Source: Bacteroidales bacterium
GTDB lineage: Bacteria; Bacteroidota; Bacteroidia; Bacteroidales; VadinHA17
DNA: 39,119 bases
Reading direction: 5' to 3'
Assembly (NCBI GenBank): GCA_012517605.1
Contig: JAAYUS010000072.1
Coordinates: 1 to 39,119 of the forward strand
Of the stretch, positions 1 through 7,177 are shown one piece after another. The stretch's first letter is position 1. Each line of letters opens with the position of its first letter. The translations under genes and the position numbers were made by a program. The notes under the pieces are model-generated. The model was not told the DNA's origin and ran no database searches. It was given only the letters and a program-made list of their open reading frames with translations.

Positions 1-1
1 A

Positions 2-1087
2 ATAAAACAAAACGGAGGTAATCCGGCATGGTATTACCTTCTACGGGATCATCTTGGCAGTATAACTCATGTTGTGGATGCATCGACTAATACTACGCTA
101 TATGAATACAGTTTTGATGCCTGGGGAAGAATGAGGGATCCTGCAACATGGAATCCTTATGCTCCTTCTCAGATTGCACTTTCCAATCCGTTTGTTGCAG
201 GCAGTGGATATACAGGACATGAACATCTGCCATGGTTCAGCATGATCAACATGAACGGGAGGCTTTATGATCCTCTGGTCGGGCAATTTCTGAGTCCTGA
301 TAATAATGTTCAGTTTCCTGACTTTACTCAAAACCTAAACAGGTATGGGTATTGCCTCAATAACCCACTCAAGTACAATGATCCTGATGGAGAATGGTTC
401 ATTACTGCTTTAGCCATGCTTGCAAATATGTATGTAAGCACTTCAGCAGCAAATGGCTGGCAATTCAATCCGGCGAAATGGGATTGGGGAAGTCCGAAAA
501 CGTGGGTAAGTTTATTGCAGAGCGGGATTTCAGGTTATGCCATAGGATCTGGCATTGAAAATTATATTAAAGACACATATAAGAATTTAAGCCATGACTT
601 CATGGAATCTGAATCCGGTGGTGAGAGCTTTGGTAAAAACGCTGAATTTCTAAATGATAAAATTCCTCCTGGAAATTCACCTACGGTTACAGGAGAAATA
701 GCACCTACAAGTGTAAATAAAAATTATGGTAAATTTGGAATGACAAGAGATGGTGGTTTAAACCCTCATTTCGGGAAAGATTTTAAGGGAAACCTTGCAG
801 ATGATGTATTTGGTTCATACTCAGGAGAAGTATCTAAGATTGGCCTTGGTCCGGATTTAGGACCATATGCGGTAAGGATAAAATCTGAAATAAATGGACT
901 AAATTATTTCGTTGATTATGGTTATTTAGCAGCCAATCATGTAAATGTAGGTGACTATATAAATGCAGGTGATATAATAGGCTATATGGGTAGAGAAGGA
1001 ATTAGGAATGGCTATCCCACACATGTTCATGTCGCAATATGGCGATACCTTCTTAATGGCATAAGAGGATTTGTGAGACATGCTTGA
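2..1087 (+). CDS. RHS-repeat core fragment with C-terminal M23 (LytM)-like peptidase domain; 5' end lies outside the window
   Basis: The frame is open from base 2, so this is the 3' end of a larger gene; the GTG at 74 is internal. The start encodes the RHS hallmark YYLLRDHLGSI, followed by FDAWGRMRDP, GYTGHEHLPW, NMNGRLYDPLVGQFLSPD, NRYGYCLNNPLKY and NDPDGEW. This is the conserved core that closes RHS shells just before the variable C-terminal domain. After a linker of about 110 residues comes a domain with HFGKD (H at 767-769, D at 779-781), a GxVxxGdxIGyMG-like beta stretch, and THVHVAIW (HxH at 1022-1030). These match the HxxxD and HxH zinc ligands of M23/LytM endopeptidases. RHS proteins are polymorphic toxins or surface proteins, and an M23 tip would be expected to cut peptidoglycan cross-links. 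No adjacent immunity gene is recognisable. The RHS assignment is firm, the M23 fold likely, and the toxin role inferred. Confidence 0.88.
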   Translation: MKQNGGNPAWYYLLRDHLGSITHVVDASTNTTLYEYSFDAWGRMRDPATWNPYAPSQIALSNPFVAGSGYTGHEHLPWFSMINMNGRLYDPLVGQFLSPDNNVQFPDFTQNLNRYGYCLNNPLKYNDPDGEWFITALAMLANMYVSTSAANGWQFNPAKWDWGSPKTWVSLLQSGISGYAIGSGIENYIKDTYKNLSHDFMESESGGESFGKNAEFLNDKIPPGNSPTVTGEIAPTSVNKNYGKFGMTRDGGLNPHFGKDFKGNLADDVFGSYSGEVSKIGLGPDLGPYAVRIKSEINGLNYFVDYGYLAANHVNVGDYINAGDIIGYMGREGIRNGYPTHVHVAIWRYLLNGIRGFVRHA

Positions 1088-1164
1088 CGGATACTATTCT
1101 TATTGCGAAAAAAGTAGATTGTAAATGATTTTTTGAGCTGAGGTTCTTAAACTCGTTATTATAA

Positions 1165-1440
1165 TGCCTGAACAACCCTCTGAAATAAACAGATCCAAAT
1201 GGAGAGGGAGTTATCACCGTTTTAACAATGCTTGCCAATATGTAGGTCAGCACATCAGCGGCAAATAACTGGCAGTTCAATCCGGTAAAATGGGATTGGG
1301 GAAGCACTAAGACTTGGGTCTCGATGGTGCAGGGTGGAATCTCAGGTTATTATATTGGATCTACATTGGAAAGCAAATATCGAACTTATAAGTTATCACG
1401 AATCTCTGATAGAGCAGAAGATGTAGAATACCGGCAATAA
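1165..1440 (+). pseudogene. Decayed second copy of the RHS core end and linker
   Basis: Read in one frame from 1165, this translates as CLNNPLK-stop-TDPNGEG, then LTMLANM-stop-VSTSAANNWQFNPVKWDWG, then TWVSMVQGGISGYYIGS. It aligns with the CLNNPLKYNDPDGEW to QSGISGYAIGSGIE segment of the RHS gene just upstream. Two internal stops sit at 1186-1188 (TAA where a Tyr codon is expected) and at the codon after ANM (TAG for Tyr). The similarity ends about 20 residues before the TAA at 1438-1440, where the tail diverges. Upstream of 1165 the core is garbled. It is most simply an old RHS C-terminal cassette displaced by the present one and left to decay, the arrangement known for orphan rhs/CDI tips. 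The homology is read directly; the displacement model is inference. Confidence 0.8.
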
Positions 1441-1449
1441 ACATTTTAA

Positions 1450-1596
1450 ATGGAAGAAACTAACTATGAAAGATATGTATGGGCATTGAGAGGTTTGGGT
1501 CATGACTTAACAAATATGCCCAAATCCTGCCTTAAATTTTGCATCGGTTTGATAATAAATCATTGCGAGCCGAACGAAGGCCTTGCATCTATGTAG
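1450..1596 (+). other. Short open stretch (48 codons) in the same frame as the RHS remnant; unassigned
   Basis: After stops at 1438-1440 and 1447-1449, the frame of the RHS remnant reopens with ATG at 1450 and runs to a TAG at 1594-1596 inside a palindromic repeat. The peptide begins MEETNYERYVWALRGLGHDL. I recognise no family. Being in phase with the pseudogene, it may be the residual tail of the old C-terminal domain rather than a gene. The rest of 1441-1646 shows no other coding signal. Confidence 0.25.
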
Positions 1597-1620
1597 GAAA
1601 CTACGTAGCTTCCTACATAG
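1589..1620. repeat. Perfect 11-bp inverted repeat with a palindromic loop (REP-like)
   Basis: CTATGTAGGAA at 1589-1599 is the exact reverse complement of 1610-1620. The 10-base loop itself contains the palindrome CTACGTAG (1601-1608). The sequence just before it (CATTGCGAGC at 1561-1570) resembles intergenic repeats I recall from other Bacteroidota genomes. There is no T-run, so it is not a classical terminator. It is probably a small non-autonomous intergenic element. Confidence 0.6.
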
Positions 1621-1646
1621 AAAACACCAAAGCTCCTGCACTTCAT

Positions 1647-1677
1647 AAAAAAGAGGCCGGTATCCCAAACCGGCCTC
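1647..1677 (-). terminator. Rho-independent terminator of the 1700-2404 gene
   Basis: The 9-bp arms GAGGCCGGT (1653-1661) and ACCGGCCTC (1669-1677) flank a 7-base loop. On the minus strand the hairpin is followed directly by six T residues (complement of 1647-1652). It lies just downstream of the stop codon of the minus-strand gene ending at 1700. Confidence 0.85.
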
Positions 1678-1699
1678 CCCTGTCAACGGAATGAAAAAA

Positions 1700-2404
1700 C
1701 TAAAAAGTCTGAAGAGAGATCTTAAAATAACCTGTTGCTTTAGACGCATTTATCTGAAACTTCCACTCACCTGCCTTATCCTTGTTCTCTTCTTCAGATA
1801 TTGAGAATGATTTCCTCCAGTTGAGGTTTCCATATTCATCTATCATTATGTCGGAATAAACCTTGCCATTGGGCATAATAATCTTTATTCTTATTTCTCC
1901 CGATTTGCAGTCGCCGTTAACAGCCATCACCACATTTTTGGCTCCGGGTTCAACATCGAAAGAATAGCTTTTGGAGAAAGATTTTTCCTTTACCGATCTG
2001 GAGAAATCCCAGCTTGTTCTTTCATTATCGCCCATATTTGCCAGATTGAAGAATCCGTCGGATCCGGGGGTAAACATAAAAGGTTCACCAGTATAAAAAG
2101 ACTTATCACCAGGTGTTCTGTATACCCTGACCCTATCCTTGTACATCTTTGCAGCATCAATCTGGTCCTTCGCTTCCTGCATCGCCTTGTCGATCTCAAC
2201 CTGCTGATCCTTCATCTGTTTCTGAAACTCCTCCTGAGCTTTTTTCTGTTCCGCAATCGCTTTTTTCTGAGCCGCAAATTCCTCCTGCATCCTTAATTCA
2301 CGCTCCTGTTCCTCTTTGGTTTTTTCCTGGGCTGTCGCATCCCAGGTAAAAACACCGGCCGGAATAAGTAAAACTGCCATCATTAAAATCCGTATCTTTT
2401 TCAT
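1700..2404 (-). CDS. Exported protein with a charged coiled-coil N-terminal half; family unknown
   Basis: A 234-residue protein that I do not recognise. It begins with a cleavable-type signal peptide (MKKIRILMMAVLLIPAGVF, likely cut near TAQ-E). Residues about 28-88 are rich in Glu, Gln, Lys and Ala with almost no Pro or Gly (EQERELRMQEEFAAQKKAIA and on), which predicts a long alpha-helical coiled coil. The C-terminal part (about 90-234) looks beta-rich, with phrases such as GAKNVVMAVNGDCKSGEIRI and IIMPNGKVYSDI, and it ends in SLQTF. It is probably periplasmic or outer-membrane associated. It is transcribed away from the histidine kinase gene, with its own -7 box and a strong terminator, so it is a single-gene unit that could be a target of the neighbouring two-component system. 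That link is inferred from position only. Confidence 0.75.
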   Translation of the reverse strand: MKKIRILMMAVLLIPAGVFTWDATAQEKTKEEQERELRMQEEFAAQKKAIAEQKKAQEEFQKQMKDQQVEIDKAMQEAKDQIDAAKMYKDRVRVYRTPGDKSFYTGEPFMFTPGSDGFFNLANMGDNERTSWDFSRSVKEKSFSKSYSFDVEPGAKNVVMAVNGDCKSGEIRIKIIMPNGKVYSDIMIDEYGNLNWRKSFSISEEENKDKAGEWKFQINASKATGYFKISLQTF

Positions 2405-2430
2405 GACTACCCTGTTTTTGATTGTTATGT

Positions 2431-2438
2431 CAAAGATA
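2431..2438 (-). promoter_or_regulatory. Putative Bacteroidota -7 element for the 1700-2404 gene
   Basis: On the minus strand this reads TATCTTTG, a match to the TAnnTTTG -7 consensus of the primary sigma factor in this phylum. It lies 27 bases upstream of the start codon at 2404. I see no convincing TTG at -33. Confidence 0.5.
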
Positions 2439-2524
2439 ATGCCCCTTTTACAGATCGTTTGTTAATGTACGGTTAACGTTGGGTTAATGTCGGAAGGGGA
2501 AACAGGCCATATTGATAAATTAGG

Positions 2525-2532
2525 TACTTTTG
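2525..2532 (+). promoter_or_regulatory. Putative Bacteroidota -7 element for the histidine kinase operon
   Basis: TACTTTTG fits TAnnTTTG and would place transcription start near 2539, giving a leader of only about 13 bases before the ATG at 2552. No clear -33 TTG is present. Confidence 0.45.
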
Positions 2533-2551
2533 AGAAAGCAATCTGAAATTT

Positions 2552-3967
2552 ATGAAAAAAAGGAATACGATACTCATTCTCGGAATTGTATCGATAATAA
2601 TTCTGATAACAGTACAGGTCATTATATTGAAGGGCGTTTATCAGGGTAAAGGTGAGATGTTCAATCTAAGGTACCGACTGTTTTCCCAGGATGCCCTGAC
2701 GGCCATAAGCCGGCGATTTTCAACTGACGGATTCGATACCGCCAGGATAATGATAAACAACTATTCGGAAAAGGCTGCACGCGAGATCGCAGCAATAACC
2801 GATACGGCAAAGCTATCAGCCAAAAAGAAGGATGTGATATTTTTTGTAACCAAAGTATTAAACCAGGAACAGGATCTATCCCAGTTTCTGTCCGACTATT
2901 TTGAAAGGAGAAGGATCGACAAAAACTTTAACCATAAGATAATTGTGAATTATTTTGAGCTGATCAATGATGAACAGCGTATACCAATATATATAAGTGA
3001 AGAATATGCAGCAAGGCTTCCGATGAGGAGAGATACTGTTCAGAGAGGAGGTTCTCCCGGAGGATTCAGGCCATTGCGTCATGTATCAGAGATCCTTGTT
3101 AAATCCGACAGGAGCGAAACCAACTATTACAGGCTCGATTTTGATTATTTCATCGACTTCAGGGACAAACAGAAGGTGGTGATGAGAGATACTGCTGCAT
3201 CTCTGGTTCTCAGCACATTAAGCATCATTGTTGTAGTGATCCTGTTTCTGATAACATATAAAAACCTGATGGAGGAGAAAAGGTTGTCAAACCTTAAGAC
3301 TGACTTTATTAATAACATGACCCACGAGCTCAAAACACCTCTTTCGACAATCACCGTTGCCGGGAAAACACTTCTTCTTCCCCAGATCAGGGAAAATGAC
3401 GAAAAAATAGTTGAAACGGCCAGGATGATAAGCAAGCAGAGTGTTCACCTCAATCAGCTTATCAATATGATACTTGAGATAAGCATGTGGGAAAGAACCC
3501 AGTTCCAGATCGACAAGAAAAAAGTAAAGATTGAGGATTTCCTCAAAGATATTGTCGAGAGTTTCAGGTCAGGCGGGGGTAACGGAGCAACAATAACACA
3601 AAAATACAATTTCACAAATCCCGAAATAGAACTCGACACTGTCTATATTACGACACTGCTAAATAATCTCCTTTCAAATGCAGTTAAATACTGCGAAAAG
3701 GAACCGGTTATCGACATAGAAGGATTTTCCCAGGAAAACAATATATTCATTAAGGTAGCAGATAATGGAATCGGCATAAGCAAAAATGATCAGAAACATG
3801 TTTTTGACAAATTCTACAGGGCTTCCACCGGTAATATTCATAAATACAAGGGACTGGGACTCGGGCTTTATTATGTTAAAAAGATTGCAGAGGCTCACGG
3901 AGGTGATGTCACAGTAAGCAGTAAACCGGGAAAAGGTAGTATATTTACAGTTACAATACCATATTAA
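2552..3967 (+). CDS. Sensor histidine kinase of a two-component system
   Basis: The 471-residue inner-membrane kinase has a first membrane segment at about residues 8-27, a periplasmic sensor region of about 185 residues with no family I can name, and a second membrane segment at about 215-237. There is no obvious HAMP domain before the dimerisation/phosphoacceptor box FINNMTHELKTPLSTI, with His258. The ATPase domain follows: an N-box (NNLLSNAVKYC, about 370), DNGIGIS (about 404) and the G2 lid GLGLGLYYVKKIAEAHGG. It autophosphorylates His258 and should pass the phosphate to the response regulator encoded 13 bases downstream. Two membrane segments with an OmpR-type partner recall RprX/RprY of Bacteroides, but I assign this by layout only. 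The stimulus is unknown. Confidence 0.93.
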   Translation: MKKRNTILILGIVSIIILITVQVIILKGVYQGKGEMFNLRYRLFSQDALTAISRRFSTDGFDTARIMINNYSEKAAREIAAITDTAKLSAKKKDVIFFVTKVLNQEQDLSQFLSDYFERRRIDKNFNHKIIVNYFELINDEQRIPIYISEEYAARLPMRRDTVQRGGSPGGFRPLRHVSEILVKSDRSETNYYRLDFDYFIDFRDKQKVVMRDTAASLVLSTLSIIVVVILFLITYKNLMEEKRLSNLKTDFINNMTHELKTPLSTITVAGKTLLLPQIRENDEKIVETARMISKQSVHLNQLINMILEISMWERTQFQIDKKKVKIEDFLKDIVESFRSGGGNGATITQKYNFTNPEIELDTVYITTLLNNLLSNAVKYCEKEPVIDIEGFSQENNIFIKVADNGIGISKNDQKHVFDKFYRASTGNIHKYKGLGLGLYYVKKIAEAHGGDVTVSSKPGKGSIFTVTIPY

Positions 3968-3980
3968 ACATAAGCAGGTT

Positions 3981-4694
3981 ATGAAAATTCTTTTGGCAGA
4001 GGACGACAGGGATTTCGGGAACATCCTGTCGCAATATATTTCTATAAGCGGCTTTGATATTACACTGGCACGCGACGGCAAAGAGGCCTGGGATCTTTTC
4101 GGACAGGTTAATCCTGATCTTTGCGTACTTGATGTTATGATGCCTGAAATGGATGGATTCACCCTCGGGGAAAAAATAAAGGAGGCAAAACCTGATATAC
4201 CAGTGATCTTCCTTACGGCAAAAAGCCTAAAGGAAGACATTGTCAGAGGACTTAAGATTGGGGCCGATGATTATATTACAAAACCATTCGATCCCGAAGT
4301 TCTGATCCTCAGGATCAACAACATATTGAAAAGAGCATACTCTTCATCGAATGATGAGTTCAGAATTTCAAAAACCGTACTGAAATTCAATACTCTTGAA
4401 CTCATAAGCGGTGAGAACAAAGAAAAACTGACCCTTAAGGAGGCTCAGTTGCTGAAGTTTTTCATAGTGAACAAGAACAAGGTTCTGGCAAGGGAGGATA
4501 TACTTACCGAGATATGGGGGGAAGATGATTATTTCCTGGGAAGAAGTATGGATGTATTCATTTCGAGGCTCAGAAAATATCTTTCCGATGATAAGAATAT
4601 TGATATACGTACTGTAAGGGGTACGGGATTTATACTTGAAGAGATAAAACCGGGAGAAGAATTCAGAAAAGAAGAAGAACCAGGAGAAAAGTAA
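3981..4694 (+). CDS. OmpR/PhoB-family response regulator
   Basis: The 237-residue cytoplasmic transcription factor has an N-terminal receiver domain with acidic residues AEDDRDF, phosphoacceptor Asp51 in CVLDVMMPEMDG, and the switch residues in FLTAKS and the KPFDP lysine. A C-terminal winged helix (about residues 130-225) carries the typical REDILTEIWG, MDVFISRLRKYL and RTVRGTGFIL motifs. It is encoded 13 bases after the kinase, so it is the cognate regulator and the second gene of that operon. The acidic, Lys/Glu-rich C-terminal tail (EEFRKEEEPGEK) is a short extension beyond the usual end of the family. Targets cannot be read from the sequence. Confidence 0.95.
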   Translation: MKILLAEDDRDFGNILSQYISISGFDITLARDGKEAWDLFGQVNPDLCVLDVMMPEMDGFTLGEKIKEAKPDIPVIFLTAKSLKEDIVRGLKIGADDYITKPFDPEVLILRINNILKRAYSSSNDEFRISKTVLKFNTLELISGENKEKLTLKEAQLLKFFIVNKNKVLAREDILTEIWGEDDYFLGRSMDVFISRLRKYLSDDKNIDIRTVRGTGFILEEIKPGEEFRKEEEPGEK

Positions 4695-4700
4695 TTCAAT

Positions 4701-4802
4701 TAACCGCAAAGGGCGCCGAGATAAAGCAAAGGACGCAAGGTTATTATATGGATATAATACCTTTGCGTCCTTTTTGATAAAACTTCGCGTCCTTTGCGGT
4801 TA
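4701..4802. repeat. About 100-bp nested imperfect inverted repeat between convergent genes
   Basis: The outer arms TAACCGCAAAGGGCGCC (4701-4717) and CGCGTCCTTTGCGGTTA (4786-4802) pair with two mismatches. The inner arms 4728-4748 and 4753-4773 (AAAGGACGCAAGG and its complement) form a second near-perfect stem. Elements built from the words 'accgcaaag' and 'ggacgcaaag' are ones I recall as dispersed intergenic repeats in Bacteroidota. Placed between converging genes, the structure could also stop transcription from both sides. Confidence 0.75.
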
Positions 4803-4825
4803 TTGGATTTTAAATAAATCTGAAA

Positions 4826-5944
4826 TCAGTTTCCGAGTACTTCCTTTACTTTTGCAGCAAGGTCTTCACCGCGAAGGTTTTTGCCTATAATGACACCCTG
4901 TTCGTCAAGGAGGAAATTTGCCGGGATGGAGTTTACAGCATACAATTTGGCGGCTGAGTTGTTCCAGTACTGAAGGTCGGATACATGAGTCCAGGTTAGT
5001 TTATCGTCAGAGATTGCCTTAACCCAGTCGTCCTTTTTCTGGTCGAGGGAGACCCCGAAAACATCGAATCCCTTTTTGTTGTATTCCCTGTAAACCTTAA
5101 CGACATTCGGATTTTCCCTGCGGCACGGGCTGCACCATGCTGCCCAGAAATCAACAAGAAGGAGTTTTGCTCCAACCTTTGATGAAAGGGATACCGGATT
5201 GCCTTCCGGATCGTTCATTGTGAAATCAGGAGCCTTCTGTCCGATGGCCACTGTTTTCATAATTGCAACTCTTTCCTTCAGATTACGGATAATATCTGTA
5301 TTTGCTACTGCAGTATCCATAGCATTAATGTACGATTCAATCTCATTCCCGTCCATTTCATAACTCAGAGAAGCAAGGATTGCAGGCGCAACAAATGATG
5401 AAGGATTGTTCTTTATGAAGTCCTTCTGAAGCGTTGTCATTTCACCTTCTATTGCTGTGGCCTCCTTTTCAAGCTGCGCAACCTTTGCGGTATCTCCGCT
5501 CTGTTCGGCAACCTGGTACTGGGTATAAAGATTTGTGTATTTATCGTTCAGGACTTTGTTTGCCTGGATCAGGCCATTATATTCATCCTGTGTTTTGGAT
5601 CCTGTCACTTTTGCAGCAAAAAGGGAATCGATCTTACCTGCAACCGTGATCTCTGCATTCTCGAGGTAGAACTGGGTCCTTAACCTGGTATTTGCAGCAG
5701 TGAGCAGCACCATTTCAGGATGTTTTACTGATCCGCCCTTCATCCTGAATGATCCTTTATATGCAATTGCAGAATCAATAGTAATCATTTTCCCGTCGAC
5801 TCTTTTCTGCAGAAGGAATTTGACACTGTCGGCTCCGGCAATTTTCCCGTTGATCACATAATGAGGTTCCGTAGAACAGGCAGCGAAAACGACTGCAATG
5901 AAAGCCAGGTAAAACAGATTTTTCATCATTTTAATTTTCTTCAT
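4826..5944 (-). CDS. TlpA-like thioredoxin-fold lipoprotein (thiol-disulfide oxidoreductase) with N-terminal DUF4369-like domain
   Basis: 372 residues. The signal peptide ends in a lipobox, VFAAC, with the lipidated Cys23. Residues about 27-130 (YVINGKIAGADSVKFLLQKR and on) have the beta-rich pattern of DUF4369, commonly found in front of Bacteroidota thioredoxins. A helical linker (about 130-225) leads into an AhpC/TSA-Redoxin domain: GQKAPDFTMNDPEGNPVSL, then the active site WAAWCSPCRRENP with Cys271 and Cys274, FGVSLDQKKDDW, and the cis-Pro loop NSIPANFLLDEQG. It should act in the periplasm as a reductant of protein disulfides, for example in cytochrome c maturation or protection of secreted proteins. 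It is transcribed alone. The enzyme class is secure; the substrate is not known. Confidence 0.93.
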   Translation of the reverse strand: MKKIKMMKNLFYLAFIAVVFAACSTEPHYVINGKIAGADSVKFLLQKRVDGKMITIDSAIAYKGSFRMKGGSVKHPEMVLLTAANTRLRTQFYLENAEITVAGKIDSLFAAKVTGSKTQDEYNGLIQANKVLNDKYTNLYTQYQVAEQSGDTAKVAQLEKEATAIEGEMTTLQKDFIKNNPSSFVAPAILASLSYEMDGNEIESYINAMDTAVANTDIIRNLKERVAIMKTVAIGQKAPDFTMNDPEGNPVSLSSKVGAKLLLVDFWAAWCSPCRRENPNVVKVYREYNKKGFDVFGVSLDQKKDDWVKAISDDKLTWTHVSDLQYWNNSAAKLYAVNSIPANFLLDEQGVIIGKNLRGEDLAAKVKEVLGN

Positions 5945-5971
5945 TTAATTAATATTCGTTACAAATTCCCG

Positions 5972-5979
5972 CAAAGATA
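5972..5979 (-). promoter_or_regulatory. Putative -7 element for the TlpA-like lipoprotein gene
   Basis: The minus-strand reading is TATCTTTG (TAnnTTTG consensus), 28 bases upstream of the ATG at 5944 and within the 55-base gap after meaB. It suggests transcription independent of meaB. Confidence 0.5.
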
Positions 5980-5999
5980 TGAATTATTGTTAATTCCGG

Positions 6000-7088
6000 T
6001 CATTTTTCAAAATACTTATTCAGCAATATGAGTGCGGCCTTATAGGAGGTCATATTACCTTCGTGCAACTCCTTTTCGATATCCGGCAACAGGGCTTTGA
6101 CTTTTTCATTATTGTAGAATGACCCTGTCAGGTATTCATTTATTGTTTCGTGCATCCTGAGAAGTGCCTGTTGCTTTCTTGCCTTATCAAAGTAACCAGT
6201 CTTCCGTGTAAACTCAGCGTAGTCATTTATTATTCTCCATATCTCGGCAATCCCCGTTCCCTGGAGGGCTGAACATGTCAGTACCAGCGGTTTCCATCCC
6301 GATTGCGGATCGGGAAAAAGATTAAGGGCATTCCGGAACATCACTTTTGCGTTTTCAGCAGGTATTATATTCTGCCCGTCAGCTTTCGTTATTGCTATCA
6401 GGTCGGCCATTTCGATTATTCCCCTCTTTATCCCCTGTATCTCATCCCCTGCTCCTGCAAGCATCAGAAGAAGAAAAAAGTCGACCATTGAACGGACGGC
6501 TGTTTCCGACTGTCCTACTCCGACTGTTTCCACAAAGATCGTGTCAAATCCTGCCGCCTCACATAATATTATCGACTCCCGTGTTTTCCTTGCCACTCCT
6601 CCGAGCGTTCCGGCAGACGGTGATGGCCTGATAAAGGCATGGGGATGGATACTCAGTTTTTCCATTCTTGTCTTGTCTCCAAGTATGCTTCCCTTAGTAT
6701 TTGAACTGCTGGGATCGACAGCAAGAACTGCCAGTTTTCTGCCCTGTCCGGCAGCATAAAGTCCGAATGATTCTATAAAAGTGCTTTTCCCGGCTCCGGG
6801 AACGCCTGTTATTCCTATTCTGATTGATCCCGACGCTGCAGGGAGGCATCTTTCGATAATTTCCTGCGACATGTCATAATGTTCGGGGAGAGAACTTTCA
6901 ATGAGTGTAATGGCCTGGCTAAGGATGGTGGTGTTACCGGAGATAATTCCCGAAACATACTCCTCAACACTGTATTTTTTTTTCTTCTTTCTCGTGGTTT
7001 TTCCAAGGACAAGGGGATTTATGCTTGGCGGATGTTCAACTCCCTCGTTAATTTTAAGGGAACCAATGTTTTCTTCTTTTTCTTCCAT
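6000..7088 (-). CDS. meaB: Methylmalonyl-CoA mutase-associated GTPase MeaB (ArgK family)
   Basis: A 362-residue G3E-family P-loop GTPase. The Walker A motif is GVPGAGKST (residues about 95-103). The family signature VDPSSSNTKGSILGDKTRM follows, then ARKTRESIILCEAAGFD, the metal-binding FVETVGVGQSE, and the base-specificity motif ITKADG. MeaB guards adenosylcobalamin-dependent methylmalonyl-CoA mutase against inactivation and gates cofactor loading. No mutase subunits are encoded next to it, but a methylmalonyl-CoA decarboxylase-like carboxyltransferase and biotin carrier lie at 26.4-28.3 kb, consistent with a succinate-propionate route. Residues 31-40 hold an Arg/Lys run (TTRKKKKKYS) encoded by a long homopurine tract, in an N-terminal extension of about 35 residues before the core. 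Confidence 0.95.
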   Translation of the reverse strand: MEEKEENIGSLKINEGVEHPPSINPLVLGKTTRKKKKKYSVEEYVSGIISGNTTILSQAITLIESSLPEHYDMSQEIIERCLPAASGSIRIGITGVPGAGKSTFIESFGLYAAGQGRKLAVLAVDPSSSNTKGSILGDKTRMEKLSIHPHAFIRPSPSAGTLGGVARKTRESIILCEAAGFDTIFVETVGVGQSETAVRSMVDFFLLLMLAGAGDEIQGIKRGIIEMADLIAITKADGQNIIPAENAKVMFRNALNLFPDPQSGWKPLVLTCSALQGTGIAEIWRIINDYAEFTRKTGYFDKARKQQALLRMHETINEYLTGSFYNNEKVKALLPDIEKELHEGNMTSYKAALILLNKYFEK

Positions 7089-7106
7089 ATCGGTTTACTT
7101 CTTAGG

Positions 7107-7114
7107 CAAAAATA
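7107..7114 (-). promoter_or_regulatory. Putative -7 element for meaB, overlapping the preceding terminator's T tract
   Basis: On the minus strand this reads TATTTTTG (TAnnTTTG). It starts only three bases after the terminator hairpin of the upstream gene, and its T-run doubles as the distal U tract. It would initiate near 7100, about 12 bases before the meaB ATG. Confidence 0.45.
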
Positions 7115-7117
7115 GCA

Positions 7118-7149
7118 AAAGGGTGCCAGAATTAATTCAGGCACCCTTT
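7118..7149 (-). terminator. Rho-independent terminator of the DUF1573 gene
   Basis: The 10-bp perfect arms AAAGGGTGCC (7118-7127) and GGCACCCTTT (7140-7149) enclose a 12-base AT-rich loop. On the minus strand the stem runs into TTTTGCTATTTTTG. It sits 28 bases beyond the stop codon at 7178. Confidence 0.75.
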
Positions 7150-7177
7150 CTTATGTAAATGATATCAATTTAAAACG

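Noticed and set aside
74-1087. RHS gene starting at GTG 74
   Set aside because: The frame is open from base 2 and already encodes the conserved YYLLRDHLGSI motif upstream of 74.
1053-1307. Minus-strand 84-codon open frame over the end of the RHS gene
   Set aside because: Overlaps the RHS coding end and its decayed copy, with no recognisable motif or ribosome site.
4701-4802. Insertion sequence ends
   Set aside because: No transposase between the arms and no target duplication visible; it is an intergenic inverted repeat.
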